Assembly: GCF_003987855.1 (NCBI RefSeq)
Contig: NZ_RXIZ01000008.1
Span: 25,095-89,094 of the forward strand
From: Hyphomicrobium sp.
Lineage (GTDB): Bacteria > Pseudomonadota > Alphaproteobacteria > Rhizobiales > Hyphomicrobiaceae
Direction: 5' to 3'
DNA length: 64,000 bases
Shown here: positions 56,137 through 64,000 of the stretch, in pieces
Layout: every line of letters starts with the position of its first letter
Position numbering within the stretch: position 1 is the first letter of the stretch
Program-made: the position numbers and the translations under genes
Notes under the pieces: generated by a model
Told to the model about the DNA's origin: nothing
The model's database searches: none
Seen by the model: only the letters and a program-made list of their open reading frames with translations

Positions 56137-57086
56137 TGGCCGCTCCCCGAATGGAGAGACGTGCCGGAATTGGTTCCGGCATCACTGTGGGCAGCGTCTG
56201 CGGTTGATTTCTGGTTTGCCGGCTCATCGGTCAGATTCGATGATGGATCGTCGTAGAAAAGCACGCTGACGTAGTCGAGGTGATCCAAGTTGGCTCGTAT
56301 GCGAACGCGGGGCTCAGTGTCCTTGCCGCCGTGGACAACGCCAATTCGAAGCCCGGCAGGAAAGAGCCCGCCGGTGCCTGAGGTCGCGACGTCGTCTCCT
56401 TGTGAAACCTTCGCTCCGTCGGGAAGATAGATGAGGCGCGGCTCACTCGTATTGTCGCCTGCAAGGATGGCGCGGGCAGCGGTTGGTCCGACGACCACGG
56501 GGATTCGACTATTTATGTCGGTCGCAAGCAGCACGCGAGCGGAGGTCGGTCCAATATCGACAATGCGACCCAGCAGACCGTCGGCATTCACTACCGGATA
56601 CCCAACTTTGAGTTTGTTGTTGCTGCCGGCATCTATGGTGACGTTGCGCACGAAAGCGCCGCCGCTCGAATCTGCGATGACGCGACCGGTGATGAAATCG
56701 AGTTTCTGTGCCGGCACGGTTCGGGCGATCGCTTCCAAATCAGCGAGCTTGGATTCCAGCTGCCGCGCCCGCCATTCCCAACTGGCGAGCCGCTGGTTTT
56801 CCTGCTTCAGCCGATCGACCTCATCCTGAAGTCCTGCCTGCGTTCCGAGCGTTCTCCCAACATCGCGCAGTGGATCGAGCGGCACCATGGCCGATTGAAA
56901 TAGGGGCGACATTGATGATGCGACCTGCCAACGAAGGTCGCTGAGCATGCTGTGGTCCATCCGGCTTAGCAACATTAGCGCGGACGAGATGAAGAGCAGG
57001 AGAAGGATCAACGGGCGCAGCCGCCGTCCCCGCGTCGGTGCTCGACCGCGCGCAAAAATGAATTGAGCATCCTTGAGGCGAGTCAT
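56133..57086 (-). CDS. mreC: Rod shape-determining protein MreC
   Basis: The 317-residue protein has an N-terminal transmembrane helix (about 24-40), a coiled coil (about 80-120, LQDEVDRLKQENQRLASWEWRARQLE at 56760-56840), and the beta domains typical of MreC (ITGRVIADSSGGAFVRNVTIDAGSNNKLKVG, GLLGRIVDIGPTSARVLLATD, in 56510-56700). The C-terminal 35 residues are disordered and Ser/Asn-rich. It follows mreB by 42 bp. Confidence 0.92.
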   Translation of the reverse strand: MTRLKDAQFIFARGRAPTRGRRLRPLILLLLFISSALMLLSRMDHSMLSDLRWQVASSMSPLFQSAMVPLDPLRDVGRTLGTQAGLQDEVDRLKQENQRLASWEWRARQLESKLADLEAIARTVPAQKLDFITGRVIADSSGGAFVRNVTIDAGSNNKLKVGYPVVNADGLLGRIVDIGPTSARVLLATDINSRIPVVVGPTAARAILAGDNTSEPRLIYLPDGAKVSQGDDVATSGTGGLFPAGLRIGVVHGGKDTEPRVRIRANLDHLDYVSVLFYDDPSSNLTDEPANQKSTADAAHSDAGTNSGTSLHSGSGQ

Positions 57087-57128
57087 TGCAGTTGCCTGCT
57101 GCTCAAAAATGGAAATTGCTCAGGTGCC

Positions 57129-58169
57129 TTACGGCCGGATCAAGAGGTGCTCGCGCTCTTTGAGAGTGTCGAGTATGGCGGCCGATCCGGCGATGACACA
57201 CCGTTCCGGCTGTTCAGGTAAATGAATTTTTATGCCGATACGCCTTTCGAGCTCCTGATCAAGCTTGGCCAGCTTCGAGCCCCCGCCCGAAAGATGGATG
57301 CCGCGCTCGCAAATGTCGCTTGAAATCTCGGGAGGCAGATCTTCGATCGTGTGTTGGATAAACTCCGCGATCTTTTCGATAGGTACTTCGAGCGCCTCGG
57401 CGATGTCATGCGGAACAAGTACGGCCGTCTTAGGTTTGCCTTCCCGGATTTCACGCCCGCGGATGAAGATCTCGGCCGCTTCCCCGTTCGCTTCTCGCGA
57501 TGCCGAACCCGCTTCGATCTTGATGCGCTCGGCGTTGGCTTCTCCGATCAGCAGCTGGTGGCGACGGCGGACATAGCGAATGATAGCTTCGTCCATCGCA
57601 TTGCCGCCGCAGCGGATCGAGCTTGCCTGAACGACGCCGCCGAGCGATAGGACGGCGATGTCGGTCGTGCCCCCGCCGATATCGACGACCATCGAGCCCT
57701 TCGGCTCATCAATCGGCAAGCCGGCGCCGATGGCGGCGGCAACGGGCTCCTCGACAAGGTAGACCTTCCTGGCGCCGGCCATCATAGCCGTCTCGTAGAC
57801 GGCGCGACGCTCGACGGGCGTAGCGCCCGCTGGAACGCAAATCAGAATTCGGGGGCGCACGAAATCGACGACGGACTTCGTGCGGCTGATGAATTGGCGC
57901 AGCATTTCTTCGGTGGCGACGAAGTCGGCTATGACGCCGTCACGCAGCGGCCGGATCGTCTCGATGCTTTCAGGCGTGCGCCCAAGCATCTGCTTCGCCT
58001 TCTCACCGACCGCCAGGACTTCCCGAACACCGCCCTTCGAGCGGATGGCGACGACGGAGGGTTCATTGAGGATCACGCCGCGGCCCGCGACATAGACAAG
58101 AGTGTTGGCTGTTCCCAAGTCGATGGCGATGTCGTCGGAGAGGACACTTTTGACTTTGAACCCAAACAT
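57129..58169 (-). CDS. mreB: Rod shape-determining protein MreB (actin-like)
   Basis: MreB forms membrane-bound filaments that organise side-wall growth. The 346-residue protein has the actin-fold phosphate loops DLGTANTLVYV (near residue 15) and DIGGGTTDIAVLSLGG (about 162-177), and the adenosine motif HLSGGGSKLAKLD. I start at ATG 58169 to match the family's N-terminus MFGF; a reading from 58319 would add 50 residues absent from the family. It is the first gene of the elongasome unit. Confidence 0.95.
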   Translation of the reverse strand: MFGFKVKSVLSDDIAIDLGTANTLVYVAGRGVILNEPSVVAIRSKGGVREVLAVGEKAKQMLGRTPESIETIRPLRDGVIADFVATEEMLRQFISRTKSVVDFVRPRILICVPAGATPVERRAVYETAMMAGARKVYLVEEPVAAAIGAGLPIDEPKGSMVVDIGGGTTDIAVLSLGGVVQASSIRCGGNAMDEAIIRYVRRRHQLLIGEANAERIKIEAGSASREANGEAAEIFIRGREIREGKPKTAVLVPHDIAEALEVPIEKIAEFIQHTIEDLPPEISSDICERGIHLSGGGSKLAKLDQELERRIGIKIHLPEQPERCVIAGSAAILDTLKEREHLLIRP

Positions 58170-58370
58170 ACTGTGAATTCCGGCCCACTCTTCGACGTCC
58201 AGGTTAGGGGACGCACAATGTTTCTCAAGGTCGCTGCGCTCATCGGGCGAAGCGAGCATCCGGTCTCGGAACCGGCCACGGGCATGTTCATACACAGGCA
58301 ATGGGTCGTCGGGTAGCATGCAGAGATTGTGGCATGCTGCCCCGACGAAAGTGCGGCTCCAGCTTGGCGT

Positions 58371-59951
58371 CTAAAAGGCTTGCTGAGCCTGCGCCGTCTT
58401 TTGCCGTTTGACGACGAGTTTGTTGAGGGCGGAAACGTATGCCCGAGCGGAGGCCACCAGAGTGTCCGGATCAGCGGCACGGCCCGTTACAGCCCGGCCA
58501 TCCTCCTCAAGACGCACCGAAACCTCGGCTTGCGCGTCCGTCCCCTCTGTCACGGCGTGGACCTGATAGAGTTCCAGGCGCGCGTTGTGCGGCAACAATT
58601 GCTTGATGGCATTGAAGGTGGCATCGACCGGACCGTTGCCGACGCTTTGCACGGTTTTTGACTGCCCATCGATATCGAGCGTCAGAGTGGCAGTCTGCGG
58701 TCCCATCGTCCCAGCAATGACGGTCAAAGCGGTTACCTTCACGCTGTCGTTCATATGCGCGACACCGTCGTCGACGAGAGCCTCGATATCCTCGTCGTAA
58801 ATGTGCTTTTTGCGGTCGGCGAGGGCCTTGAAGCGATTGAAGGCATCTTCCATGGCATTGTCGCCCAAGCTGTAGCCCAGTTCCTTCAACTTGGATTTGA
58901 AGGCCGCACGTCCCGAGTGCTTGCCCATGACAAGCGATGACTTGCTGACGCCTACGGATTCGGGCGTCATGATTTCATAGGTTTCGGTATTCTTGAGTAC
59001 GCCGTCCTGATGAATGCCGCTCTCGTGAGCGAACGCGTTGCGGCCGACGATCGCCTTATTGTACTGAACCGGGAAGTTCGTCACCGCGGAGACCAGCTTC
59101 GAAGCTCGCGATAGCATCTCGGTCGTGATGTCAGTGCGATACGGCAACAGATCGTGGCGCGTCCGGATTGCCATGACGACTTCTTCGAGTGCGGCATTGC
59201 CCGCGCGTTCGCCGAGGCCATTGATCGTGCATTCGATCTGTCGCGCACCCGCCCGAACGCCAGCCAGCGAATTGGCGACGGCCAGACCGAGGTCATCGTG
59301 ACAATGAGTCGAGATGACGACCTTGTCCATGCCGGGCACGCGTGTCTTCAGCATCGTGATGAGGTCGAAGTATTCTTCGGGCGTGGCGTAACCCACGGTA
59401 TCGGGGATGTTGATGGTCGTAGCGCCCGCCTTGATGGCCGCTTCGATCACGCGGCAGAGGTAGTCGTGCTCGGTACGCGTGGCGTCCATCGCGCTCCACT
59501 CAACGTCGTCGGTGTAGCCGCGCGCCCGGGTCACGGAACTCACCACCCGCTCGTAAACCTGATCCTGCGTCAGCTGCAGTTGATGCTGACGGTGCAGGGG
59601 AGAAGTGCCGATGAACGTGTGGATGCGACCGCGCTTCGCCGGCTTGATTGCCTCACCGGCGCGGTCGATATCCGTGAAGTTGGCGCGGGCAAGACCGCAG
59701 ATCACAGACTGCTTGGCCAGTTTGGCGATCTCGGTCACGGCCTCGAAGTCGCCTTCGGAGGCGATCGGGAAGCCTGCCTCGATGACGTCGACGCCCATCG
59801 TGTCAAGCAGTTCGGCGACCTGAAGCTTCTCCTCAAAGGTCATCGTCGCGCCGGGGCACTGCTCGCCGTCGCGCAGAGTTGTATCAAAAATGATAATCTT
59901 GTCGCTGTCGCGCTTCGGGTTTGCCGGCGCGTCTTGTGTTTGAGATGTCAT
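58371..59951 (-). CDS. leuA: 2-isopropylmalate synthase
   Basis: LeuA catalyses the first committed step of leucine synthesis from 2-oxoisovalerate and acetyl-CoA. The 526-residue protein has the HMGL-like barrel with IIFDTTLRDGEQCPGATM (about 20-37) and the metal ligands HCHDD. The C-terminal leucine-binding regulatory domain starts at about residue 405. A leader peptide with Leu codons lies about 110 bp upstream, so expression should respond to leucyl-tRNA. mreB lies 200 bp downstream. Confidence 0.96.
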   Translation of the reverse strand: MTSQTQDAPANPKRDSDKIIIFDTTLRDGEQCPGATMTFEEKLQVAELLDTMGVDVIEAGFPIASEGDFEAVTEIAKLAKQSVICGLARANFTDIDRAGEAIKPAKRGRIHTFIGTSPLHRQHQLQLTQDQVYERVVSSVTRARGYTDDVEWSAMDATRTEHDYLCRVIEAAIKAGATTINIPDTVGYATPEEYFDLITMLKTRVPGMDKVVISTHCHDDLGLAVANSLAGVRAGARQIECTINGLGERAGNAALEEVVMAIRTRHDLLPYRTDITTEMLSRASKLVSAVTNFPVQYNKAIVGRNAFAHESGIHQDGVLKNTETYEIMTPESVGVSKSSLVMGKHSGRAAFKSKLKELGYSLGDNAMEDAFNRFKALADRKKHIYDEDIEALVDDGVAHMNDSVKVTALTVIAGTMGPQTATLTLDIDGQSKTVQSVGNGPVDATFNAIKQLLPHNARLELYQVHAVTEGTDAQAEVSVRLEEDGRAVTGRAADPDTLVASARAYVSALNKLVVKRQKTAQAQQAF

Positions 59952-60028
59952 CTGCTTCTCATCCTTTGCCGAGGCGTCCTCTGCGGTCCGCCCTCGTCGC
60001 TCTCAAGCTCTAATTCCGGCCATCCTAT

Positions 60029-60081
60029 CCCCTGGGCACAAACCCGGCGGACGGCCGGGCGTCATGCGGCCCAGGGGCCGC
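60029..60081 (-). promoter_or_regulatory. leuA attenuator: competing RNA stems
   Basis: On the minus strand two alternative stems overlap. One is a local palindrome at 60066-60081 (GCGGCCC/GGGCCGC), which covers the leader stop. The other is a long-range 9-bp stem between 60069-60077 and 60029-60037 (CCCCTGGGC/GCCCAGGGG). The latter encloses a hairpin at 60043-60059 (CCCGGC/GCCGGG) followed by TTTGTG. The T-run is short, so the mechanism could be transcriptional or translational. Confidence 0.6.
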
Positions 60082-60178
60082 TAAGGAGAAGCGATAGCAG
60101 AAGCTCGGGGGCGACAGCCGGCTCGCGCACGCTCGACTGAGGCGCAAAAGAAGCGGCAATGTCCGTCGCACAGGCCAT
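60062..60178 (-). CDS. leuA leader peptide
   Basis: This 38-codon frame ends ELLLSLLLSGPWAA: six of seven consecutive codons (60083-60103) are leucine (CTT CTG CTA TCG CTT CTC CTT). It lies about 110 bp upstream of leuA in the same direction, and the stop codon is inside the competing stems described at 60029-60081. Such Leu runs are the hallmark of ribosome-mediated attenuation of leucine operons. The ribosome binding site before the ATG is weak. Confidence 0.8.
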   Translation of the reverse strand: MACATDIAASFAPQSSVREPAVAPELLLSLLLSGPWAA

Positions 60179-60442
60179 AACGGCGTTTTATCCCAAAATC
60201 GGCTGTCAATAAGCGCGATAAGCGGTCAATACCCGATCTTCGCCCCGGAAATCAAGCCGTCCCGCTGTCGCGCTCCGGTCGGAAGACGTCGCGCTCGCTA
60301 GCCAAACAATGCCGCGTTTCGCGAAGGATATCGGATGCTTTCTCGTTCCTTAATGCAAACCATTCGGATTTGAGACCTTTGCAACATTGATCAGCCTCAA
60401 TTCGGCCCCAGCCCTCGGGGCGTTGATCAAGTTGCGAATTTC

Positions 60443-61018
60443 ATGGAGCAAACAAAGGTGACCGTCTCCACAACTCCATCCTCGAGCGCGACGTCCTATA
60501 CTCCCAGCGCCATCACGTTGCATTGGATCATGGCCCTGCTGATCGCGGCCGTTTTCACGGCCATCGAACTCAAGGACTACTATCCTAAAGGGAGCGACAC
60601 ACGCGCCTTCCTGGGTTCACTCCATATGATGCTCGGGATAACCGTGCTGCTGCTGGTCGTCGCGCGAATCGCGATACGCGCTCAAAATCGTCCGCCGGCG
60701 ATCGTCCCTACGCCGCCCGCTTGGCAGACGGGGCTTTCGCATCTCGTCCACTTGGTGCTTTACGCGGCGATGGTCGGAATGCCTTTGCTCGGTTGGGCAA
60801 TGGTCAGCGCCGGCGGCCATTCGGTGCCGTTCTATGGGCTCTCCCTGCCGCCGATCCTGCCCGAAGACAAAGCGCTGTCGCATGAGCTTGAAGAGATCCA
60901 CGAGTTCATCGGCAATGCGCTGTATTACGTGATCGGCTTGCACGCCGCCGCCGCGCTCATCCATCACTATGTGTTCAAGGACAACACTCTCGTGCGGATG
61001 CTGCGGCCGGGTCGCTGA
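60443..61018 (+). CDS. Cytochrome b561
   Basis: The 191-residue protein is a four-helix diheme membrane cytochrome of the bacterial b561 family. Likely heme His residues are in ITLHWIMALL (near 28), LGSLHMMLGI, LHHLVH-like HLVHLVLYAAM, and IGLHAAAALIHHYV. It probably moves electrons between ubiquinol and oxidants, including superoxide; the partner is unknown. It stands alone, converging with the PhzF gene. Confidence 0.9.
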   Translation: MEQTKVTVSTTPSSSATSYTPSAITLHWIMALLIAAVFTAIELKDYYPKGSDTRAFLGSLHMMLGITVLLLVVARIAIRAQNRPPAIVPTPPAWQTGLSHLVHLVLYAAMVGMPLLGWAMVSAGGHSVPFYGLSLPPILPEDKALSHELEEIHEFIGNALYYVIGLHAAAALIHHYVFKDNTLVRMLRPGR

Positions 61019-61034
61019 GGAAGCGATGCGGGGT

Positions 61035-61946
61035 TTAAAACTTTAGTACGCCCTCGGCAACGCGGACGGCATAGCCGCCGATCCGCACGCCGTCGAGCTT
61101 GCCACGCGTGACCGACATCGTAAGGGCAATCGCGCTCGGACGTCCCATCTCGTAGCCCTGCTCGATCGCACGCTTGTGCACGCCATCGGGAAGGGCATCG
61201 AACTCCTGTACGACATAGGCGAAGCTCGCAGCCGCCGAACCCGTCGCGGGATCTTCCGGAACCCCGAGGTCGGGCGCAAACATACGCGCGTGGAATGCCG
61301 ACTGCCCGCGAACGCACTGTCGCGTGTAAAGATACGCGCCCATGATACCTCGGTCAGCGAAGGCCCGCGCCCAATGCTGCGGAGCGACCCTTGCTTTCGC
61401 CATCGCTTCAAGATTGCTGACGGGCAAGAAGGCGAATGAGGGTACGCCCCGGATCATCGTCGCCCTGTGATTTTCGAATCCCAGCTCGGCAGGGATCAGC
61501 CCGACGGAAGCTGCAATCTGCTCGGGTTCGGGCAACGACTCGATCGGGTTCGTCACCTTAGGAGCATCGAACTCGCCAAACGACGCGCCGCCGCTTCGCG
61601 TTCGGACGCCGACGCGAATGCTGCCCACTTCCTCCTCAAGTGCAATGATCGCATCGCCGTGACCGTTGCCAAGCGGTGCGCGCAGCTCCGCCAGCAGCAC
61701 GGCCGCACCGACGGTTGGATGGCCGGCAAAAGGCAGCTCACGGCTCGGCGTAAAAATACGGATGCGCGCCGTGTGACCAGGGCTCGTGGATGGCAGAACG
61801 AAGACCGTTTCCGAGAGGTTGAACTCTCGAGCGATCGTCTGCATGTCGGAAGCACTCAGACGATCCGCGCCGAGAACCACCGCTACCGGATTGCCGCCGA
61901 AGGCGCGCTCCGTAAAAACGTCCAATACGTGATAGGTCAGAGCCAT
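61035..61946 (-). CDS. PhzF-family isomerase/epimerase-like protein
   Basis: The 303-residue protein has the two-domain diaminopimelate-epimerase-like fold. The signature HVLDVFTERAFGGNPVAVVL opens it, the catalytic Glu lies in FNLSETVF (near residue 46), and the C-terminal loop reads EDPATGSAAA. PhzF enzymes isomerise small metabolites. No phenazine genes are nearby, so the substrate is unknown. Confidence 0.9.
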   Translation of the reverse strand: MALTYHVLDVFTERAFGGNPVAVVLGADRLSASDMQTIAREFNLSETVFVLPSTSPGHTARIRIFTPSRELPFAGHPTVGAAVLLAELRAPLGNGHGDAIIALEEEVGSIRVGVRTRSGGASFGEFDAPKVTNPIESLPEPEQIAASVGLIPAELGFENHRATMIRGVPSFAFLPVSNLEAMAKARVAPQHWARAFADRGIMGAYLYTRQCVRGQSAFHARMFAPDLGVPEDPATGSAAASFAYVVQEFDALPDGVHKRAIEQGYEMGRPSAIALTMSVTRGKLDGVRIGGYAVRVAEGVLKF

Positions 61947-62056
61947 TGCGCGTCAGTCTCCCCGCTGGCGGCCGCGCTGCCGAGAGTTCGCGCGAGCGGC
62001 GGCACCATGAGGCAACGGCCCGCTTGCGCCAAGCATTTTTTCGGACCTGCAGGTTG

Positions 62057-62794
62057 TTAGCGCGCGACCAGAACGGCCTCAAGCAACGCGCGGGCGAATG
62101 GCAGAATCTTCAGGTCGTCGAGATCTTCCATTCGGCGGACGGGTACGACGGAGTCGATCTCGGGATCGGGCGTGATCTCGTTGTGGCGTGCGACCATCGC
62201 GATGAACTCGTCTGAGGTAATCGGGAGATGGAACGGAACCGCAAAAGAGAGATGGATGCCTTCGCGAACGACGATGTAGCCCTCATCGCGGCGAAGGGTG
62301 CTCGCCACTTCGCCGATCTCTTCCTCGAGTTCGCGCTCAACGCTTTGGCCGATATCGACGGTCCCGTCCGGCAGAACGTCGTTTTGATCGATGAAGCCTG
62401 ACGGCAGGTAAGCAAAACCGTGATTGACGTTCCCGGCTCGCTGCATGATCAGCATGAACAGTCCGTCGGAGGACCGGATAAGCGCTGAGCCGAAACCGTC
62501 GATCACGCCAGCTTCGGGAAATCCGTGCTTTCGCCAATAGATATAACTTTTGAAATCGCTTCGAACGAGCGTCGCATCGATTACGCTACCGTCGTAGGTC
62601 GCGTTTTGCATGAGATAGACAATGCCGTTGAAGTAATTCGGATTGGTGAGTTTCGCCTGCTCCCAATTGGCTTCGATGGCAGCTGCATTTTTCTCCGCGA
62701 AAGCCCAACTCCCTTCGACGACTTTCAGCGTGCAATCCGCGATGACTTTGACGCCATTTGCGTGAGGAAAGCCGCTCTCGGACATGTCTTTCAT
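62057..62794 (-). CDS. NUDIX hydrolase
   Basis: The 245-residue protein contains a NUDIX box in the pattern G(x5)E(x7)RE(x2)EE, seen as DGTVDIGQSVERELEEEIGEV with its catalytic glutamates. It should hydrolyse a nucleoside diphosphate derivative. About 100 residues before the box are an N-terminal domain specific to this subfamily. I start at 62794, where GAAGG lies upstream; a GTG at 62881 would add 29 residues. The substrate cannot be told. Confidence 0.78.
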   Translation of the reverse strand: MKDMSESGFPHANGVKVIADCTLKVVEGSWAFAEKNAAAIEANWEQAKLTNPNYFNGIVYLMQNATYDGSVIDATLVRSDFKSYIYWRKHGFPEAGVIDGFGSALIRSSDGLFMLIMQRAGNVNHGFAYLPSGFIDQNDVLPDGTVDIGQSVERELEEEIGEVASTLRRDEGYIVVREGIHLSFAVPFHLPITSDEFIAMVARHNEITPDPEIDSVVPVRRMEDLDDLKILPFARALLEAVLVAR

Positions 62795-63085
62795 TGATGC
62801 CTTCGCGATTGAGCGGAGTGCGTTGAAGGCCTCCGCGAGCCACAAATAAGTCTCGGTGTGATTAGAACGGGGAAGCGACACCTTGATGCAAATTCAAATG
62901 CTCAACGCGCCGATATTCGCGGCGAATTTCGGCAAAGCTCAATTCTCAGAATTTCACTTCAGCCTTTTGTTGAGCCAAGTTTCGTCATGACGTGGCCAAG
63001 ATTCGACAGCCATATACCGTTAACGACAGCGTCGCTGGGGGGCGACAGTCAAGATCTCCCAGCACCTCACGATCCGGTTTAGCTC

Positions 63086-63269
63086 CCTGGTGTTGCACCA
63101 GGATCAATGGATCAGAGGTGCACTGATGGGATCATCTGCCGCCCGATGGAAACTCCATCGGGCTCACGTAGCGGTCGCGCTACGTTGGAGCCCCTTCAAA
63201 TCCGAAGATGCCGCGTCAGCGGCAATATTCGGAAACGGGCGGCAGAGGTCCCCGCTCCTCTGCCGCCCG
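63086..63269 (+). ncRNA. Candidate structured RNA with five hairpins
   Basis: Five perfect or near-perfect hairpins follow each other: 63086-63102 (CCTGGTG/CACCAGG), 63141-63163 (10-bp stem, loop AAC), 63166-63185 (8-bp stem), 63202-63232 (about 12 bp with a bulge and a mismatch) and 63236-63269 (13-bp stem). CGGGCGGCAGA at 63236-63246 can instead pair with TCTGCCGCCCG at 63135-63145, enclosing three hairpins. No coding frame fits. Strand is a guess, since the stems work on both strands. It matches no riboswitch class I know. Confidence 0.5.
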
Positions 63270-63490
63270 CGTTAGTCCCGGCCCGCGTCCCGAAAGGACG
63301 AGGGTTGGAAATGACGTGGACCACCCGCGCTGCCGCACGTAAACCCTCCCCAAGAGCGCGGCAGTGCGGGGCGGTTCCCTTCTCTTTGCCCCAAGAATCT
63401 CGCACCCATCGATTCGTCGTTGTCTCGAAGAAGCGCCATGAGGCAGTGATCTCGAGTCGCGACGCGGTAGCGATGGCCGCTCCCATAAAA

Positions 63491-63519
63491 AACGCGGCTG
63501 CCGCTTGGGCCGCCGCGTT
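63491..63519 (-). terminator. Rho-independent terminator after ilvC
   Basis: Read on the minus strand, AACGCGGC (63519-63512) pairs with GCCGCGTT (63498-63491), followed by a T-run. The tail continues TTTT to 63487. It lies 29 bp downstream of the ilvC stop. Confidence 0.88.
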
Positions 63520-63548
63520 CTTGTTCTAAAGACGTAGATCTCTGCGGA

Positions 63549-64000
<452 letters not shown>

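Noticed and set aside
59154-60140. Long plus-strand open frame (328 codons)
   Set aside because: It is antisense to leuA and its leader, which have clear family motifs. GC-rich codon patterns create such mirror frames.
63086-63269. 6S RNA, tmRNA or SRP RNA
   Set aside because: No tag-peptide frame, no T-arm, no conserved SRP tetraloop region, and no single long 6S-type hairpin could be found.
63107-63529. Plus-strand frame of 140 codons
   Set aside because: It runs through the hairpin series and the ilvC terminator stem, so the apparent protein is an artefact of structured GC-rich DNA.

Overview
The window is chromosomal DNA from a GC-rich alphaproteobacterium. The gene content best fits a methylotroph of the Hyphomicrobiales, possibly a Hyphomicrobium relative. 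The reasons are a glycine betaine demethylation pathway with a four-subunit sarcosine oxidase, a crotonyl-CoA carboxylase/reductase (ethylmalonyl-CoA pathway), a glutamine-synthetase-like enzyme of the GlnT/gamma-glutamylmethylamide type, and an mreBCD-mrdA-rodA cell-shape operon next to leuA. The assignment to a lineage is inference; no rRNA is present.

Layout. (1) 65-14987, minus strand: one compact transcription unit soxB-soxD-soxA-soxG-sdaA-dgcA-dgcB-etfA-etfB-gbcA-gbcB. It takes glycine betaine through dimethylglycine and sarcosine to glycine, and adds a serine deaminase that yields pyruvate. (2) 15178-25277: small or poorly known genes: a helical protein, an HD-domain protein, a Gly/His-rich exported protein, a B12-binding radical SAM protein, a cyclic-nucleotide-binding patatin, DNA polymerase IV, and a possible small RNA. 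(3) 25434-29636: an RND efflux pair. (4) 29898-35397: a divergent locus of a periplasmic FecR-like protein, a CHASE2 membrane protein and an exported WD40-caspase. (5) 35476-44159: a LysR regulator, cysD without cysN, a DUF6671-type zinc-ribbon protein, a PII-like protein and ccr. A terminator follows, then the dabB-dabA inorganic-carbon uptake pair. (6) 44389-52202: a SOUL protein, then a TetR-controlled cluster of an ABC importer, a GlnT-like ligase, a creatininase-family amidohydrolase and a leaderless binding-protein homologue. (7) 52376-60178: tRNA-Lys, the cell-wall elongation operon, and leuA with a Leu-rich leader peptide. (8) 60443-64000: cytochrome b561, a PhzF protein, a NUDIX hydrolase, a strongly structured non-coding stretch, and the 3' part of ilvC.

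The most unusual points are these. The PBP2 homologue (mrdA) sits in an otherwise normal elongasome operon but has lost the catalytic Ser and Lys of SxxK and the Lys of KTG. The carbon-uptake pump DabAB sits beside a CO2-fixing Ccr and a PII-like protein. The exported caspase locus is divergent. A leuA leader peptide has six Leu codons in seven. A 185-nt stretch at 63.1-63.3 kb has riboswitch-like alternative pairings.
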